Assembly (NCBI GenBank): GCA_014649555.1
Contig: BMTG01000002.1
Location: forward strand, 372,001-436,000
Origin: Streptomyces globisporus
GTDB lineage: Bacteria; Actinomycetota; Actinomycetes; Streptomycetales; Streptomycetaceae
Direction of reading: 5' to 3'
Length of the DNA: 64,000 bases
Shown here: piece by piece, positions 15,299 through 23,764 of the stretch
How the letters are laid out: each line of letters begins with the position of its first letter
How positions within the stretch are numbered: position 1 is the first letter of the stretch
Program-made: the position numbers and the translations under genes
Notes under the pieces: model-generated
The model's database searches: none
Seen by the model: the letters and a program-made list of their open reading frames with translations, nothing else
What the model was told of the DNA's origin: nothing

Positions 15299-16564
15299 TC
15301 AAGCCGCAGCTTCCTCCCCCGGTACGCACGGCTCGTCAGGCTCGTCCTGGCCGCCCGAGGCCGTATCGGACGGCGAGGGGTCCGCCGGGGACGGGGACGG
15401 CGTTTCGCCCGGGCAGCCCGGGTCGGTCTCGCCGGGATCGGGCGGTGTGGTCGGCCCCGTCGGGTCGGGGCTGGGACCGGGGCCGGTCGGGTCAGGGCTG
15501 GGGCCCGGGTCGGTCGGGTCGGGGCTGGGACTCGGACCGGGGTCGGTGGGCCCGGGGCCCGGGTCCGTCGGGTCGGGGCTGGGGCTCGGGGAGCCGGGGC
15601 CCGTCGGGCGGGGCGTGGGACTCGGGCTCGGCGGCCTGGTCGGCTGCGGCCCGACGACGACGCCTCCGTCGTCCTTGCCGGGACGCTCCGGAGCACCGGG
15701 ACCGCCGACCGGGGAGCTGGGACGGGTCTTCCCGCCCGGGCCGGGGCTGACCGGGAGGACGCCCTCGCCGTCGGCGACCGGGTGGCTGCCGTTGCGGTAG
15801 AACTCCAGCCAGGACAGCACCGTCCGCAGATAGGTGTCGGAGCGGTTGTAGCTGAGGATCGCCCGGTCCAGGTCGGCGCGGCGGGTCAGGTCGCGCGGTC
15901 CGGCGCAGAGGTAGTGCCCGGCGGCGAGCGCCGCGTCGTAGATGTTGTCCGGGTCCTTCCGGCCGTCGCCGTTGCCGTCCGCGCCCCAGGCCGCCCAGGT
16001 GGACGGGATGAACTGCATCGGCCCGACGGCCCGGTCGAAGGTGCCGTCGCCGTCGTACGCCCCGTCGTCGGTGTCCCGGATCAGGGCGAAGCCGTTGCCG
16101 TCGAGCGCGGGGCCGAGGATCGGGGTGAGGGTCGTCCCTCGCGCGTCGACCCGCCCGCCGGACGCCTGGCCGGACTCGACCTTGCCGATCGCCGCGAGCA
16201 GCTGCCACGGCAGACCGCACCCCGGGTCGCTGCGGCCCACCGCGCTCTCGGCCTTGCGGTAGGCGGCCAGGACCGTGGCCGGGATGCCCGCCTCGGACCA
16301 GGCGCGGGCCACGAGGGGGGTCGGCTTCTTCCCGGGCTTCAGGGGTGCGGGCGGCTTCGGGGACCGCAACGGCGGTAACTCGGTGTGGTAGACGTCGTCG
16401 CCCGGCACCTCGGTCCACACCACGTCGTCGGAGGCCGCCGCCTTCTCCTTCCGGGGCTCGGGCAGGGCGAGCCCCGGGGCCTGGGACGCGGTGAGCGCGG
16501 TCATCGCGGCGACGGCGGTGGCCGTGGCACCGAGCCGGCGGCGCACCGTGCGGTGGAAGCTCAT
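15299..16564 (-). CDS. Secreted lytic transglycosylase (MltB/SLT-type) with Pro-rich repetitive tail
   Basis: 421 residues. A signal peptide (about 1-33) precedes a lytic transglycosylase domain at about 85-270: PWQLLAAIGKVESGQASGG holds the candidate catalytic Glu, followed by VGPMQFIPSTWAAWGADGNGDG and DNIYDAALAAGHYLC. Such enzymes cleave peptidoglycan non-hydrolytically. The last 150 residues are a low-complexity Pro/Ser/Asp/Gly tail built on PSPDPTDPG units, probably a wall-spanning spacer. It starts 16 bp after the last Mce-associated gene with a GAAGGGAA ribosome-binding site, so it can be read as the final gene of the mce operon. This would fit wall remodelling around the import complex (inference). 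Confidence 0.88.
   Translation of the reverse strand: MSFHRTVRRRLGATATAVAAMTALTASQAPGLALPEPRKEKAAASDDVVWTEVPGDDVYHTELPPLRSPKPPAPLKPGKKPTPLVARAWSEAGIPATVLAAYRKAESAVGRSDPGCGLPWQLLAAIGKVESGQASGGRVDARGTTLTPILGPALDGNGFALIRDTDDGAYDGDGTFDRAVGPMQFIPSTWAAWGADGNGDGRKDPDNIYDAALAAGHYLCAGPRDLTRRADLDRAILSYNRSDTYLRTVLSWLEFYRNGSHPVADGEGVLPVSPGPGGKTRPSSPVGGPGAPERPGKDDGGVVVGPQPTRPPSPSPTPRPTGPGSPSPSPDPTDPGPGPTDPGPSPSPDPTDPGPSPDPTGPGPSPDPTGPTTPPDPGETDPGCPGETPSPSPADPSPSDTASGGQDEPDEPCVPGEEAAA
15405..15660 (-). repeat. Short tandem coding repeat in the transglycosylase tail
   Basis: Imperfect repeats of roughly 27-30 bases encoding PSPDPTDPG/PSPDPTGPG units. Unit length and number are likely to vary between strains by slippage. 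The repeat stays in frame throughout. Confidence 0.75.
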
Positions 16565-16579
16565 GCGGATTCCCTTCGC

Positions 16580-17332
16580 TCAGCGGGTGAACGTGTCGAT
16601 GGCGGCGATCAGCCAGGTGTCCCCGCGGCGGACGGCGTCCACGGCGAACATGGCCGCCGCGTACGTCGTCTCCTCGTCCTTGCCCGTACGGGTGTTGCTC
16701 TGGTCGGCGAAGATCAGCAGCCGGGCGCGGTCGCCGTCGAGGAACTCGACCCCGCTCTCGGTGACGGTGGTGGTCAGGACGAGCTTCTGTTCGGGGGCCT
16801 GCTCCCGGACGTCGGCGAGCATGTCCTTGTGCTGCTGCACGGCCCGGCCGGTCAGATAGGTGTTCGCCGCACGGTCGGACCGGGCGGGCGAGGCGTAGTC
16901 ATAACTGAACACCGCGCCGACCGCCTCGCTGATCCGGCCCTTCACCTCGCTGGTGCCACCGATGTCGGTGAGTGCGGCGTTCTGCCGGGCGGGCTCGTCG
17001 CGGAGACTGCTCGCCGAGGCGAACGCCCAGACGGCGACGGCCCCGAGAAGCACGGTGAGCGCGCAGAGCACGGTGGGGAGCGTGATGCGGAAGCGGAAGG
17101 CCCGGGGGTGGGGAGCCTCGCGCGCATCGCTGTCGTCAGCGGCGTCGGATTCGGTGTCGGGCGCGGCTTCCACGGCGTCAGGGTCGTCGGGCGTGCTGTC
17201 GTCAGCGGCGTCGGGCTCGGCTCCGACGGCCTCGGGCTCTCCGTAGGCCGGTTCCGTCTCGGCTCCCGCCGTACGGGAAGGGGTCGTGGCCAGCCGGCGG
17301 CGGCGGTTGACGAGGTGACGGGTCGTCGACAT
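16580..17332 (-). CDS. Mce-associated membrane protein
   Basis: A 250-residue protein. An acidic cytoplasmic N-terminus (about 25-70, rich in D/E/A) precedes one membrane helix (VLCALTVLLGAVAVWAFASA, about 90-109). A periplasmic-side domain of the Mas type follows, with AALTDIGGTSEVKGRISEAVGAVFSYDYASP, RAANTYLTGRAVQQHKDML and a final strand pair ending GDTWLIAAIDTFTR. Mce-associated proteins accompany Mce importers and are thought to stabilise the complex. It is the last of four such genes here. GGAGAGG precedes the ATG. The gap to the preceding gene is 49 bp. Confidence 0.85.
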   Translation of the reverse strand: MSTTRHLVNRRRRLATTPSRTAGAETEPAYGEPEAVGAEPDAADDSTPDDPDAVEAAPDTESDAADDSDAREAPHPRAFRFRITLPTVLCALTVLLGAVAVWAFASASSLRDEPARQNAALTDIGGTSEVKGRISEAVGAVFSYDYASPARSDRAANTYLTGRAVQQHKDMLADVREQAPEQKLVLTTTVTESGVEFLDGDRARLLIFADQSNTRTGKDEETTYAAAMFAVDAVRRGDTWLIAAIDTFTR

Positions 17333-17381
17333 CTATGGGTCCTCTCCGGGACGTACGGGGTGGGCGGGGTGCGGCGCGAGG

Positions 17382-17948
17382 TCAGCCGGCCGTGGAGCCG
17401 ACGGGCGCCTGGCCCAGCGCGCTGAGCTTCCACCCCCCGGACGTCCGGGTGAGGGTGCCGAGCAACCTGCTCTCCTTCACCGCCGGTTCGCCTTTGGGCG
17501 CGGTCACGGTGACTCGCAGGGCGACCATCACCCCCGCCCGGCCCGCCCGTTGATCGAGTTCGGTCACCGCTCCGGAGAGGACCTTCGCCGTGCTCACCGT
17601 CTTCGTCTCGGCGATCTGCCGGGCGAAATCGTCGCGCCCGTCGACGAGTTGGCGGTGGAGGTCGCCGGTGGTGGACTGCTCCCAGCTGTCGAGCCCCTGC
17701 TCCAGCGCCTTGTGGTCCAGGGTGTTCATGTTCTGCACCGCCTGCTCCCCCGCCGCCAGCGCGTCGTCCCGCGCCTGCGCGAAGGACGCCGCGTCGTCGT
17801 GCGAGGCCTCGTACCGCTGCCAGCCGCCCCAGCCCGCCGCTCCGGCCGCGCAGACCACCAGGGCCAGGGCGGCGAGCAGGATGGGGTTCCTCTTCCCGGT
17901 GGTCCCACTCGTCTCGGTGTTCACTGCCGTCGTCCGCCGCCGTGCCAT
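17382..17948 (-). CDS. Mce-associated membrane protein
   Basis: A 188-residue protein with one helix (ILLAALALVVCAAGAAGWGGW, about 23-43) and a Mas-type domain (ASFAQARDDALAAGEQAVQNMNTLD, TTGDLHRQLVDGRDDF, GWKLSALGQAPV). It belongs to the longer-stalked class, alternating with the other class in this cluster. I chose the ATG at 17948 because GGGGAGAGG stands six bases upstream. The alternative ATG at 18011 overlaps the preceding stop (ATGA) and would add 21 Arg-rich residues. Confidence 0.82.
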   Translation of the reverse strand: MARRRTTAVNTETSGTTGKRNPILLAALALVVCAAGAAGWGGWQRYEASHDDAASFAQARDDALAAGEQAVQNMNTLDHKALEQGLDSWEQSTTGDLHRQLVDGRDDFARQIAETKTVSTAKVLSGAVTELDQRAGRAGVMVALRVTVTAPKGEPAVKESRLLGTLTRTSGGWKLSALGQAPVGSTAG

Positions 17949-18007
17949 GCGCTGCCTCTCCCCTGCCTGCCGAACCGGGCCTGTCCGCCATCGCCTCCGG
18001 GCCGCCG

Positions 18008-18637
18008 TCATGTGGAGCCGATCTCGACGATCCACCAGCGTCCGTCGCGCAGTTCGGCGGTCACCGCGAGCTGCGCGGAGGCGGTGGTGGGCGTGCGGCC
18101 CCGGCGTTCGTGCACCTGGTCGAGGAAGACCAGGAGGTGTGCGCTGTCGTCGGTCAGCCGGGTCACACCGGCCCGGACGACCTCGGTGGTCAGCGTCAGC
18201 TTCTGGTCGGCTGACTGCCGCTCGACCTGACCGAACAGCGTCGCGTACTGCTGGAGCGCCTTGCCCGCCAGGACCTCTTCCGCTGCCGCCCTGGTGGTGG
18301 CGGTGGCCCCGGGACCGTACGAGAAGACCTTGCTGAGCGCGCTGCTGACATCGCCCGTGACGCGGGTCGTCGCCTCGGCGTCGGTGAGCGCGAGGTTCGC
18401 GGTGGCCGGGGTGTCGCGCAGCTGGCGCCCTTCGGCGTACAGGACGCCGCCGGTGGCGATCAGGGCGACCGCCAGCAGGGCGCCGAGGACGCGTGGCCAC
18501 CGGCGGCGGGACACGTCCGTACCGTCTCCCGGGTCCGCCGCCCGTGTCCCGGCCTCCCCGGCCTCGGGGCCGGGGACGAGGTCGACATCGCTGCTCACCG
18601 TCACCGTTCCTCCGCTCGCTCTCAGGTTCGCGCTCAT
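18008..18637 (-). CDS. Mce-associated membrane protein
   Basis: A 209-residue protein with one helix (VLGALLAVALIATGGVLYAEG, about 50-70) and a Mas domain: NLALTDAEATTRVTGDVSSALSKVFSYGPG, QQYATLFGQVERQSADQKLTLTTEVV and the terminal GRWWIVEIGST strand. It resembles the 16580-17332 protein in order of motifs, so the two are probably paralogues. The start overlaps the stop of the preceding gene by four bases, so it is part of the continuous mce operon. Confidence 0.85.
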   Translation of the reverse strand: MSANLRASGGTVTVSSDVDLVPGPEAGEAGTRAADPGDGTDVSRRRWPRVLGALLAVALIATGGVLYAEGRQLRDTPATANLALTDAEATTRVTGDVSSALSKVFSYGPGATATTRAAAEEVLAGKALQQYATLFGQVERQSADQKLTLTTEVVRAGVTRLTDDSAHLLVFLDQVHERRGRTPTTASAQLAVTAELRDGRWWIVEIGST

Positions 18638-19155
18638 CGGCCGCCGCCCGTCCCGATCGCCGTGAGCGCCTTGACCTTCCAGCCGTCGGCCGTACGGGCG
18701 AGGGTCGCCCCGAACCGCTTGCGCTGGGTGCCTGCCGCGCCGGAACGCGGGGTGACCTCGACGTCCACGGTGGCGATCAGCTCCGCCGTACCGGTGCGCT
18801 CGTCGAGTGCGGTGAGCGCCGCCGACGTGACCTTGCCCCGGGCCGTGTCGCCCGCCGCCGTGAGCGACTTCGCGTCGGCCTTCCGGGTCCGCGCCAGCTC
18901 GTCGTGGAGCGGACCGGTGGAGGAGTCCAGCCAGGCCCGTAACCCGTCGTCGACCCGCTGCGCGTTGTCACCGTCCAGGCTGTTCAGCGTGGCGAGGTGC
19001 CTTTTGCCCTCGGTGAGGGCCGTGTCGCGGGCCTTCGCGTAGGCGAGGGAGCGGTCGCCGCGCGCCTGCCCGTACGACCAGGCCCCCAGGCCGCAGACCA
19101 GGGCGGCGACGAGGAGGACGGCCCAGCCGCCCAGGTGCCGGGTGCGGGGGGTCAT
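18634..19155 (-). CDS. Mce-associated membrane protein
   Basis: A 173-residue protein with an N-terminal helix (GWAVLLVAALVCGLGAWSYG, about 10-29) and a Mas-type domain (AYAKARDTALTEGKRHLATLNSLDG, STGPLHDELARTRKADAKSL, DGWKVKALTAIGTG). It is a paralogue of the 17382-17948 protein, sharing the ARDxAL and SLDG/TLD motifs. The four Mas genes therefore look like two duplicated pairs. Its ATG overlaps the mceF stop by four bases. Confidence 0.85.
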   Translation of the reverse strand: MTPRTRHLGGWAVLLVAALVCGLGAWSYGQARGDRSLAYAKARDTALTEGKRHLATLNSLDGDNAQRVDDGLRAWLDSSTGPLHDELARTRKADAKSLTAAGDTARGKVTSAALTALDERTGTAELIATVDVEVTPRSGAAGTQRKRFGATLARTADGWKVKALTAIGTGGGR

Positions 19156-20387
19156 GAGCCGCCTCCCAGGCCCAGCAGCCCGGCCATGTCCTCGGCCGGC
19201 GGCCGGGAGGCCGCGGGCGCGCCGTCCACGGTTCCGGGCAGCTTCATCGAGCCCGGGACGGCGGGTTTCGGGACCGGGCCGCCCTTCGGGGCGTTGGCGC
19301 TGCCCCGGACGTTGATGCCGGTGCCGGGCGAGGACGTGCAGCGGGCGGCGGTGTTCACGGCGGGCCCGGCCGAGGTGTTGAGGCCGTTGCGGTAGACCGT
19401 GCCGCCGTAACCGGCGGTGCAGGGCAGCGGTTCGAAGAAGGTGACGGACATCCCGAACCGGGCGCCGTCGTCGTCGACCGCGCTCGCCCCGGCGGCGGCG
19501 ACCGCGGGGAGTTTCACGAGGAGTTCCTCCAGGCCTCGTTGGCGGGTGACGGCCACCTCCGATGTGGTGAGGAGGTTGGCGACGACGACGCCGAAGGCCG
19601 GGTCCACGTCGCGCAGCAGTCCGCTGATCTGGACGGCGGCGTCCGGCGTCGTCGCGATGAGGCGGCGCAGGTCGGCGTCGGACCCCTTGAGTTCGGCGGC
19701 CAGTTCCTTCGCGCCCCTGGCAAAACCCTTGAGCGCCTTGCCCTGTTCGGCCTGGGTTCGCAGGACCTGCTCGCCGTCGGCCATCAGCCGGGTGGTGACC
19801 GGCAGGGCCTGGTCCGCGGTCTCGATGAAGTCGCCGCTGGTGTCCAGCAGGACCTGGAGGTCGTCGCCGCGCCCTTCGAAGGCGGCCCCGAACTCCTCGA
19901 CGACGGTCCGCAGGCTCTCCGGATTCACCGAGCTCGCCAGGTCGTCGACGCTGGTGAGGACGTCGGTGGGGGGCGCGGGGATGGTGGTGTCGGCCTCGTC
20001 GATGACCGAGCCGTTGCCCAGGAAGGGGCCCTCCGTGCGGGTGGGCCGCAGGTCGACGTACTGCTCGCCGACCGCCGAGAGGTTCGCGACGACGGCGGTG
20101 AGGCTGTCCGGGATCCGCGGGGCGTCCTTCTCGATGCGCAGCTCGGCCTCGACGCCGTTCTCGGTCAGCTCTATGGGGCCGACGCGGCCCACGGACACAC
20201 CCCGATAGGTGACGTTGGAGTGGGTGTACAGGCCGCCCGTCTGCGGGAGTTGGACCGTGACGGTGTAGTAGCTGCGCAGTCCGACGTAGTGGCCGAGATC
20301 GGCGTAACGGACACCCAGGTAACCGAGGACGAGGACGGCGATGACGAGGAAGGCGAGGTTCTTCAGCCGGACGGCGAGGGTGATCAC
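19152..20387 (-). CDS. mceF: Mce-family substrate-binding protein, sixth in the operon
   Basis: 411 residues with an N-terminal helix (LAFLVIAVLVLGYLGVRYADL) and an MCE domain at about 37-115 (YTVTVQLPQTGGLYTHSNVTYRGVSVGRVGPIEL, ANLSAVGEQYVDLRP). A long alpha-helical region to about 310 and a Pro/Gly-rich tail follow. MCE rings and helical needles form a hydrophobic channel for lipids between the outer envelope and the YrbE permease. It starts at a GTG overlapping the mceE stop. The position letter is assigned by gene order only. Confidence 0.9.
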   Translation of the reverse strand: MITLAVRLKNLAFLVIAVLVLGYLGVRYADLGHYVGLRSYYTVTVQLPQTGGLYTHSNVTYRGVSVGRVGPIELTENGVEAELRIEKDAPRIPDSLTAVVANLSAVGEQYVDLRPTRTEGPFLGNGSVIDEADTTIPAPPTDVLTSVDDLASSVNPESLRTVVEEFGAAFEGRGDDLQVLLDTSGDFIETADQALPVTTRLMADGEQVLRTQAEQGKALKGFARGAKELAAELKGSDADLRRLIATTPDAAVQISGLLRDVDPAFGVVVANLLTTSEVAVTRQRGLEELLVKLPAVAAAGASAVDDDGARFGMSVTFFEPLPCTAGYGGTVYRNGLNTSAGPAVNTAARCTSSPGTGINVRGSANAPKGGPVPKPAVPGSMKLPGTVDGAPAASRPPAEDMAGLLGLGGGS

Positions 20388-21571
20388 GGTGTCGCCTCCT
20401 TCGTGGTCTTCGGCGTGCCCGGCACGGCGGGCAGCGGGAGCGGAAGCGGCAGCGCGCCCTTGGCCGAGGGGGCCGGTCCCTCTCCCCCGGCCGGAGGCTC
20501 GGGAATCCCCGGCGGGTCCGGGGTGAGGGCCGGGATGATCTGCGTGCCGGGCACGGCCGTCACGTCCAGGTAGACGTTGAGGTAGTCGCCCTTGACGCCG
20601 CGCAGCACCTCGTCCGTGAAGGGGTAGGTCAGCAGGACCTGGAGCGAGTTCGGGAGGTCCTGGCCGGAGTCGGCGAGCGCTTTGAGGGTCGGGGCGAGCG
20701 CCTTGAGGTCGGCGATCATGTCGGCCTTGCTCCGGTTGATGGTGTCGACGGCGACCGTGGACAGGGTGTCGAGGGAGCGCAGCATGGTCAGCAGGGAGCC
20801 GCGCTGCTTCTCCAGGACCTTGAGTCCGGGGCTGAGCCCGGTGAGGACGGTGCCGACGTCCTGTTTGCGGGTGGCGAGGGTGGTGGCGAGCCGGTTGACA
20901 CCATCGAGGGCCTGGGTGATGTCGCCCTTGTTCTCGTCCAGGTTGGTCACCAGGGTGTCGACCCGGTTGAGCACGGAGCGGATCTGCGGTTCCTGCCCGG
21001 CGAGCGCCTTGTTCAGCTCGGTGGTGATGGTCTTGAGCTGGTTGACGCCGCCCCCGTTGAGGAGCATGGACAGGGCTCCGAAGACCTCTTCGACCTCAGG
21101 GTTCCTGTTGGTGCGGGAGACGGGGATGCGGCCGCCGCTCGCGAGCGATCCGTGGGCGGTGCCCTCGGGGGGCGGGGCGAGCTGGATGAACTTCTCGCCG
21201 AGCAGGCTGGACTGTTCGAGCCGGGCGTAGGCGTTGGCGGGAAGCTCGACCTTGCCGTTGACCTGCATGGTGACCCGGGCCCGCCAGCCGTCCGGGGCGA
21301 GCGCGATCTTCGTGACGCGCCCGACGGAGACGTCGTTGACCTTGACCGAGGACTGCGGGGCGAGGCTGAGGACGTCGCCGAACTCGGCGGTGACCTCGTA
21401 CGGCCGGTCGCCGAGGTCCGCGCCGCCGGGCAGCGGGATCTGCTCGATGCCGGTGAAGGAGGGGGCGTCGGGGCGGACCAGGACCAGGGCGATCAGCGCG
21501 CCGGTGGCGAGCAGCGCGACCGCGCCGACGGCCGCCCGTGCGGCGGGTCTGCGCCGGATCTCGTCGTTCAT
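20384..21571 (-). CDS. mceE: Mce-family substrate-binding protein, fifth in the operon
   Basis: 395 residues: an N-terminal helix (AVGAVALLATGALIALVLV) and an MCE domain at about 50-125 (YEVTAEFGDVLSLAPQSSVKVNDVSVGRVTKIAL, QSSLLGEKFIQLAPP). A helical region and a Pro-rich C-terminus (PDPPGIPEPPAGGEGPAPS) follow. In mycobacteria the equivalent position is often a lipoprotein, but I see no lipobox cysteine here. The start overlaps the mceD stop (ATGA). Confidence 0.9.
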   Translation of the reverse strand: MNDEIRRRPAARAAVGAVALLATGALIALVLVRPDAPSFTGIEQIPLPGGADLGDRPYEVTAEFGDVLSLAPQSSVKVNDVSVGRVTKIALAPDGWRARVTMQVNGKVELPANAYARLEQSSLLGEKFIQLAPPPEGTAHGSLASGGRIPVSRTNRNPEVEEVFGALSMLLNGGGVNQLKTITTELNKALAGQEPQIRSVLNRVDTLVTNLDENKGDITQALDGVNRLATTLATRKQDVGTVLTGLSPGLKVLEKQRGSLLTMLRSLDTLSTVAVDTINRSKADMIADLKALAPTLKALADSGQDLPNSLQVLLTYPFTDEVLRGVKGDYLNVYLDVTAVPGTQIIPALTPDPPGIPEPPAGGEGPAPSAKGALPLPLPLPAVPGTPKTTKEATP

Positions 21572-22743
21572 CGCTCGGCCCCCTTCTCCTCGTCGGTCCG
21601 GCCGGACGTGCCTGTCTTTCCGGCCTCGCCGGGCTTGCCGGGCTGCTTCTCGGGGGTGCCGTAGACCGTGCCGACCTCCGGCAGCGGCAGGACGGGCAGC
21701 GCCTTGCGGCGGGTCGCGTCGACGGGGGCCAGGCCGGTGAGCCTGCTCACCGCGGCGGCGGCCCCGGGCTCCACGAGCGGTCCGCCCATGGACAGTTCGT
21801 TGAGGTTGGTCCGCCCGTTGAGGGTGCGGTGGGCCGGGTCGTAGGCGTTGAGGACGTTGCCCGCGGCGAGCGGCAGGGTGTCCATCGCCTCGGCGAGCGA
21901 GGCGCGCTGGTCCACGAGCGTCTGGGTGATCGGCACCAGGGCCTCGACGTTCTTCTTGAGCGAGCCGCGGTTCTTGGCGATGAAGGTCTTGACCTGACCG
22001 AGGGCGGTGCCGAGCTCCTTGAGGGCGGCGCTGAGGTTCTTCTTGTCGTCGGCGAGGAAGGTGGTGACCGTGTTCAGCTGCTGCTCGGCGCTGCGGACGT
22101 TGCCGTCGTTCTTCTTGAGCATCGTGGTGAAGCTCTGGAGGTATTTCAGGGTGTCGAACAGGTCGCCGCTGCTCTTGTCGAGCGTCTTGGTGGCCTTGCC
22201 GAACTGCTCGATGGAGTTTCCGATGGCCTTGCCGTTGCCGTCGAGGTTCTTCGCCCCGGTGTCCAGGAGCCGGGCCAACGCCCCGTTCGCGTTGGCCCCG
22301 TCGGGGCCGAGCGCGGTGGACAGTTCGGTGATGGAGGCGTACAGCTCGTCGACCTCGACGGGGGTGGCGTTGCGGGCGGCGGGCAGCACCGCGCCGGGGG
22401 CGAGCCGGGGGCCGCCGTCGTAGGCCGGGGCGAGCTGGATGTAGCGGTCGGCGACGAGGCTGGGGGCGACGACGACGGCGTGGGCGTCCCGGGGGACGTC
22501 GATGCCCCGGTCGAGGCGCAGCACGACCTTCACCTCTTTGCCGCGCGGCTCGACGGAGTCGACGGTGCCGACCTTCACGCCGAGGATCCGCAGGTCGGAT
22601 CCGGCGTAGACGCCGGTGGCCCGGTCGAAGTAGGCGGTGACGGTGGTCTTGCCGTCCTCCTCCAGGGCGCTCAGGCCGGTGGCGGCGACGACGGCGACGA
22701 GGGCGAGTCCGGCGCCGATGCCGGTGATGCGGGTGCGTCTCAT
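21568..22743 (-). CDS. mceD: Mce-family substrate-binding protein, fourth in the operon
   Basis: 391 residues with an N-terminal helix (ITGIGAGLALVAVVAATGLSAL) and an MCE domain at about 33-115 (VTAYFDRATGVYAGSDLRILGVKVGTVDSVEP, SLVADRYIQLAPAY). A predicted coiled helical segment (about 150-300) and a Gly/Lys-rich tail follow. It starts one base after the mceC stop. Confidence 0.9.
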   Translation of the reverse strand: MRRTRITGIGAGLALVAVVAATGLSALEEDGKTTVTAYFDRATGVYAGSDLRILGVKVGTVDSVEPRGKEVKVVLRLDRGIDVPRDAHAVVVAPSLVADRYIQLAPAYDGGPRLAPGAVLPAARNATPVEVDELYASITELSTALGPDGANANGALARLLDTGAKNLDGNGKAIGNSIEQFGKATKTLDKSSGDLFDTLKYLQSFTTMLKKNDGNVRSAEQQLNTVTTFLADDKKNLSAALKELGTALGQVKTFIAKNRGSLKKNVEALVPITQTLVDQRASLAEAMDTLPLAAGNVLNAYDPAHRTLNGRTNLNELSMGGPLVEPGAAAAVSRLTGLAPVDATRRKALPVLPLPEVGTVYGTPEKQPGKPGEAGKTGTSGRTDEEKGAER

Positions 22744-22744
22744 G

Positions 22745-23764
22745 TCAGCGGCCCCCTTGCTGCCGGGGTGGCATGCATCCGGTCGCCGGGGGTGTGCCGG
22801 CGGGGAGGTAGTTCTTGGGCACGACGCCGCAGACGTAGTTGTCGAACCAGCGTCCGCTGCCGAGGGTGTTGCCGACGAGCCGGCTGTAGGAGCCGGTCGT
22901 GGCGAGGACCTTGTCCAGGCTCTTGCGGTTCTTCACCAGAACGGCGGTGACGCGGCCGAGGGAGGCCAGGGTCGGCCCGAGCTGCTTGTCGTTGTCCTTG
23001 ACGAGTCCGGTGAGCTGGGTGCCGAGGTCGCGGGTGCCGGTGAGCAGCAGATGGATGGAGTCGCGGCGGGCCTGGATCTCGCCGAGCAGCAGGTTTCCGT
23101 CCTCCAGGAGCGTTTCGAAGCTGCTCTTCTTGCCGTCGAGGGTCTTCGTGAGCTTCTTGCTGCTGCTGAGCAGGGTGGCGAGCTGGGCGTCACGTTCGGA
23201 GACCGTACGGGAGAGGGCGGAGAGCCCGTCGGCGGCGCTGCGGACGTGGGGCGGGGAGTCCTTGAAGGTGGCGGAGATCGTCTCGAAGCTCTTGGCGAGC
23301 TGGTCGGTGTCGATCTCGCCGATGGTCTCGCCGAGTCCGTTGAACGCCTGGGTGACGTCGTACGGGGAGGTCGTGCGGCTCGCGGTGATACGGGAGCCGG
23401 GGTCCTGCGGGGCATCGCCGAGGGGGTCGACGGCGAGGTACTTCTCGCCGAGCAGGGTCTTGATCGCGATGCCCACGGTGGAGGAGTCGCCGATCCAGGC
23501 GTCCTTGACCCGGAAGTCGACCCGGACCTTCGCGCCGTCGAGGGAGACGCCGGTGACCTCGCCGACCTTCACTCCGGCGATGCGCACCTCGTCGCCGTCG
23601 TCGAGTCCGGCGGATTCGGTGAAGTCGGCGCTGTAGGAGGTGCCGTTGTCGACGAAGGGCAGGGAGTCGGCGCGCCAGGCGGTGAGGCCGACGAGGGCCA
23701 GGACGAGGAGCCCGACGACGGCGACGGCGACCGGGTTGCGTTCCCGGATGGGGGTGATGCTCAT
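22745..23764 (-). CDS. mceC: Mce-family substrate-binding protein, third in the operon
   Basis: 339 residues with an N-terminal helix (VAVAVVGLLVLALVGLTAW) and an MCE domain at about 38-115 (YSADFTESAGLDDGDEVRIAGVKVGEVTGVSL, KTLLGEKYLAVDPLG). A helical region and a C-terminal YVCGVVPKNYLPAG segment follow. I chose the ATG at 23764 because it overlaps the mceB stop (ATGA) and opens the hydrophobic helix directly. Longer upstream frames run through the mceB coding region. Confidence 0.9.
   Translation of the reverse strand: MSITPIRERNPVAVAVVGLLVLALVGLTAWRADSLPFVDNGTSYSADFTESAGLDDGDEVRIAGVKVGEVTGVSLDGAKVRVDFRVKDAWIGDSSTVGIAIKTLLGEKYLAVDPLGDAPQDPGSRITASRTTSPYDVTQAFNGLGETIGEIDTDQLAKSFETISATFKDSPPHVRSAADGLSALSRTVSERDAQLATLLSSSKKLTKTLDGKKSSFETLLEDGNLLLGEIQARRDSIHLLLTGTRDLGTQLTGLVKDNDKQLGPTLASLGRVTAVLVKNRKSLDKVLATTGSYSRLVGNTLGSGRWFDNYVCGVVPKNYLPAGTPPATGCMPPRQQGGR

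Noticed and set aside
15405-15660. Repeat array that could be mistaken for CRISPR or a minisatellite
   Set aside because: Units are coding, in frame (PSPDPTDPG) and lack conserved repeats with unique spacers; it is the Pro-rich tail of the transglycosylase.
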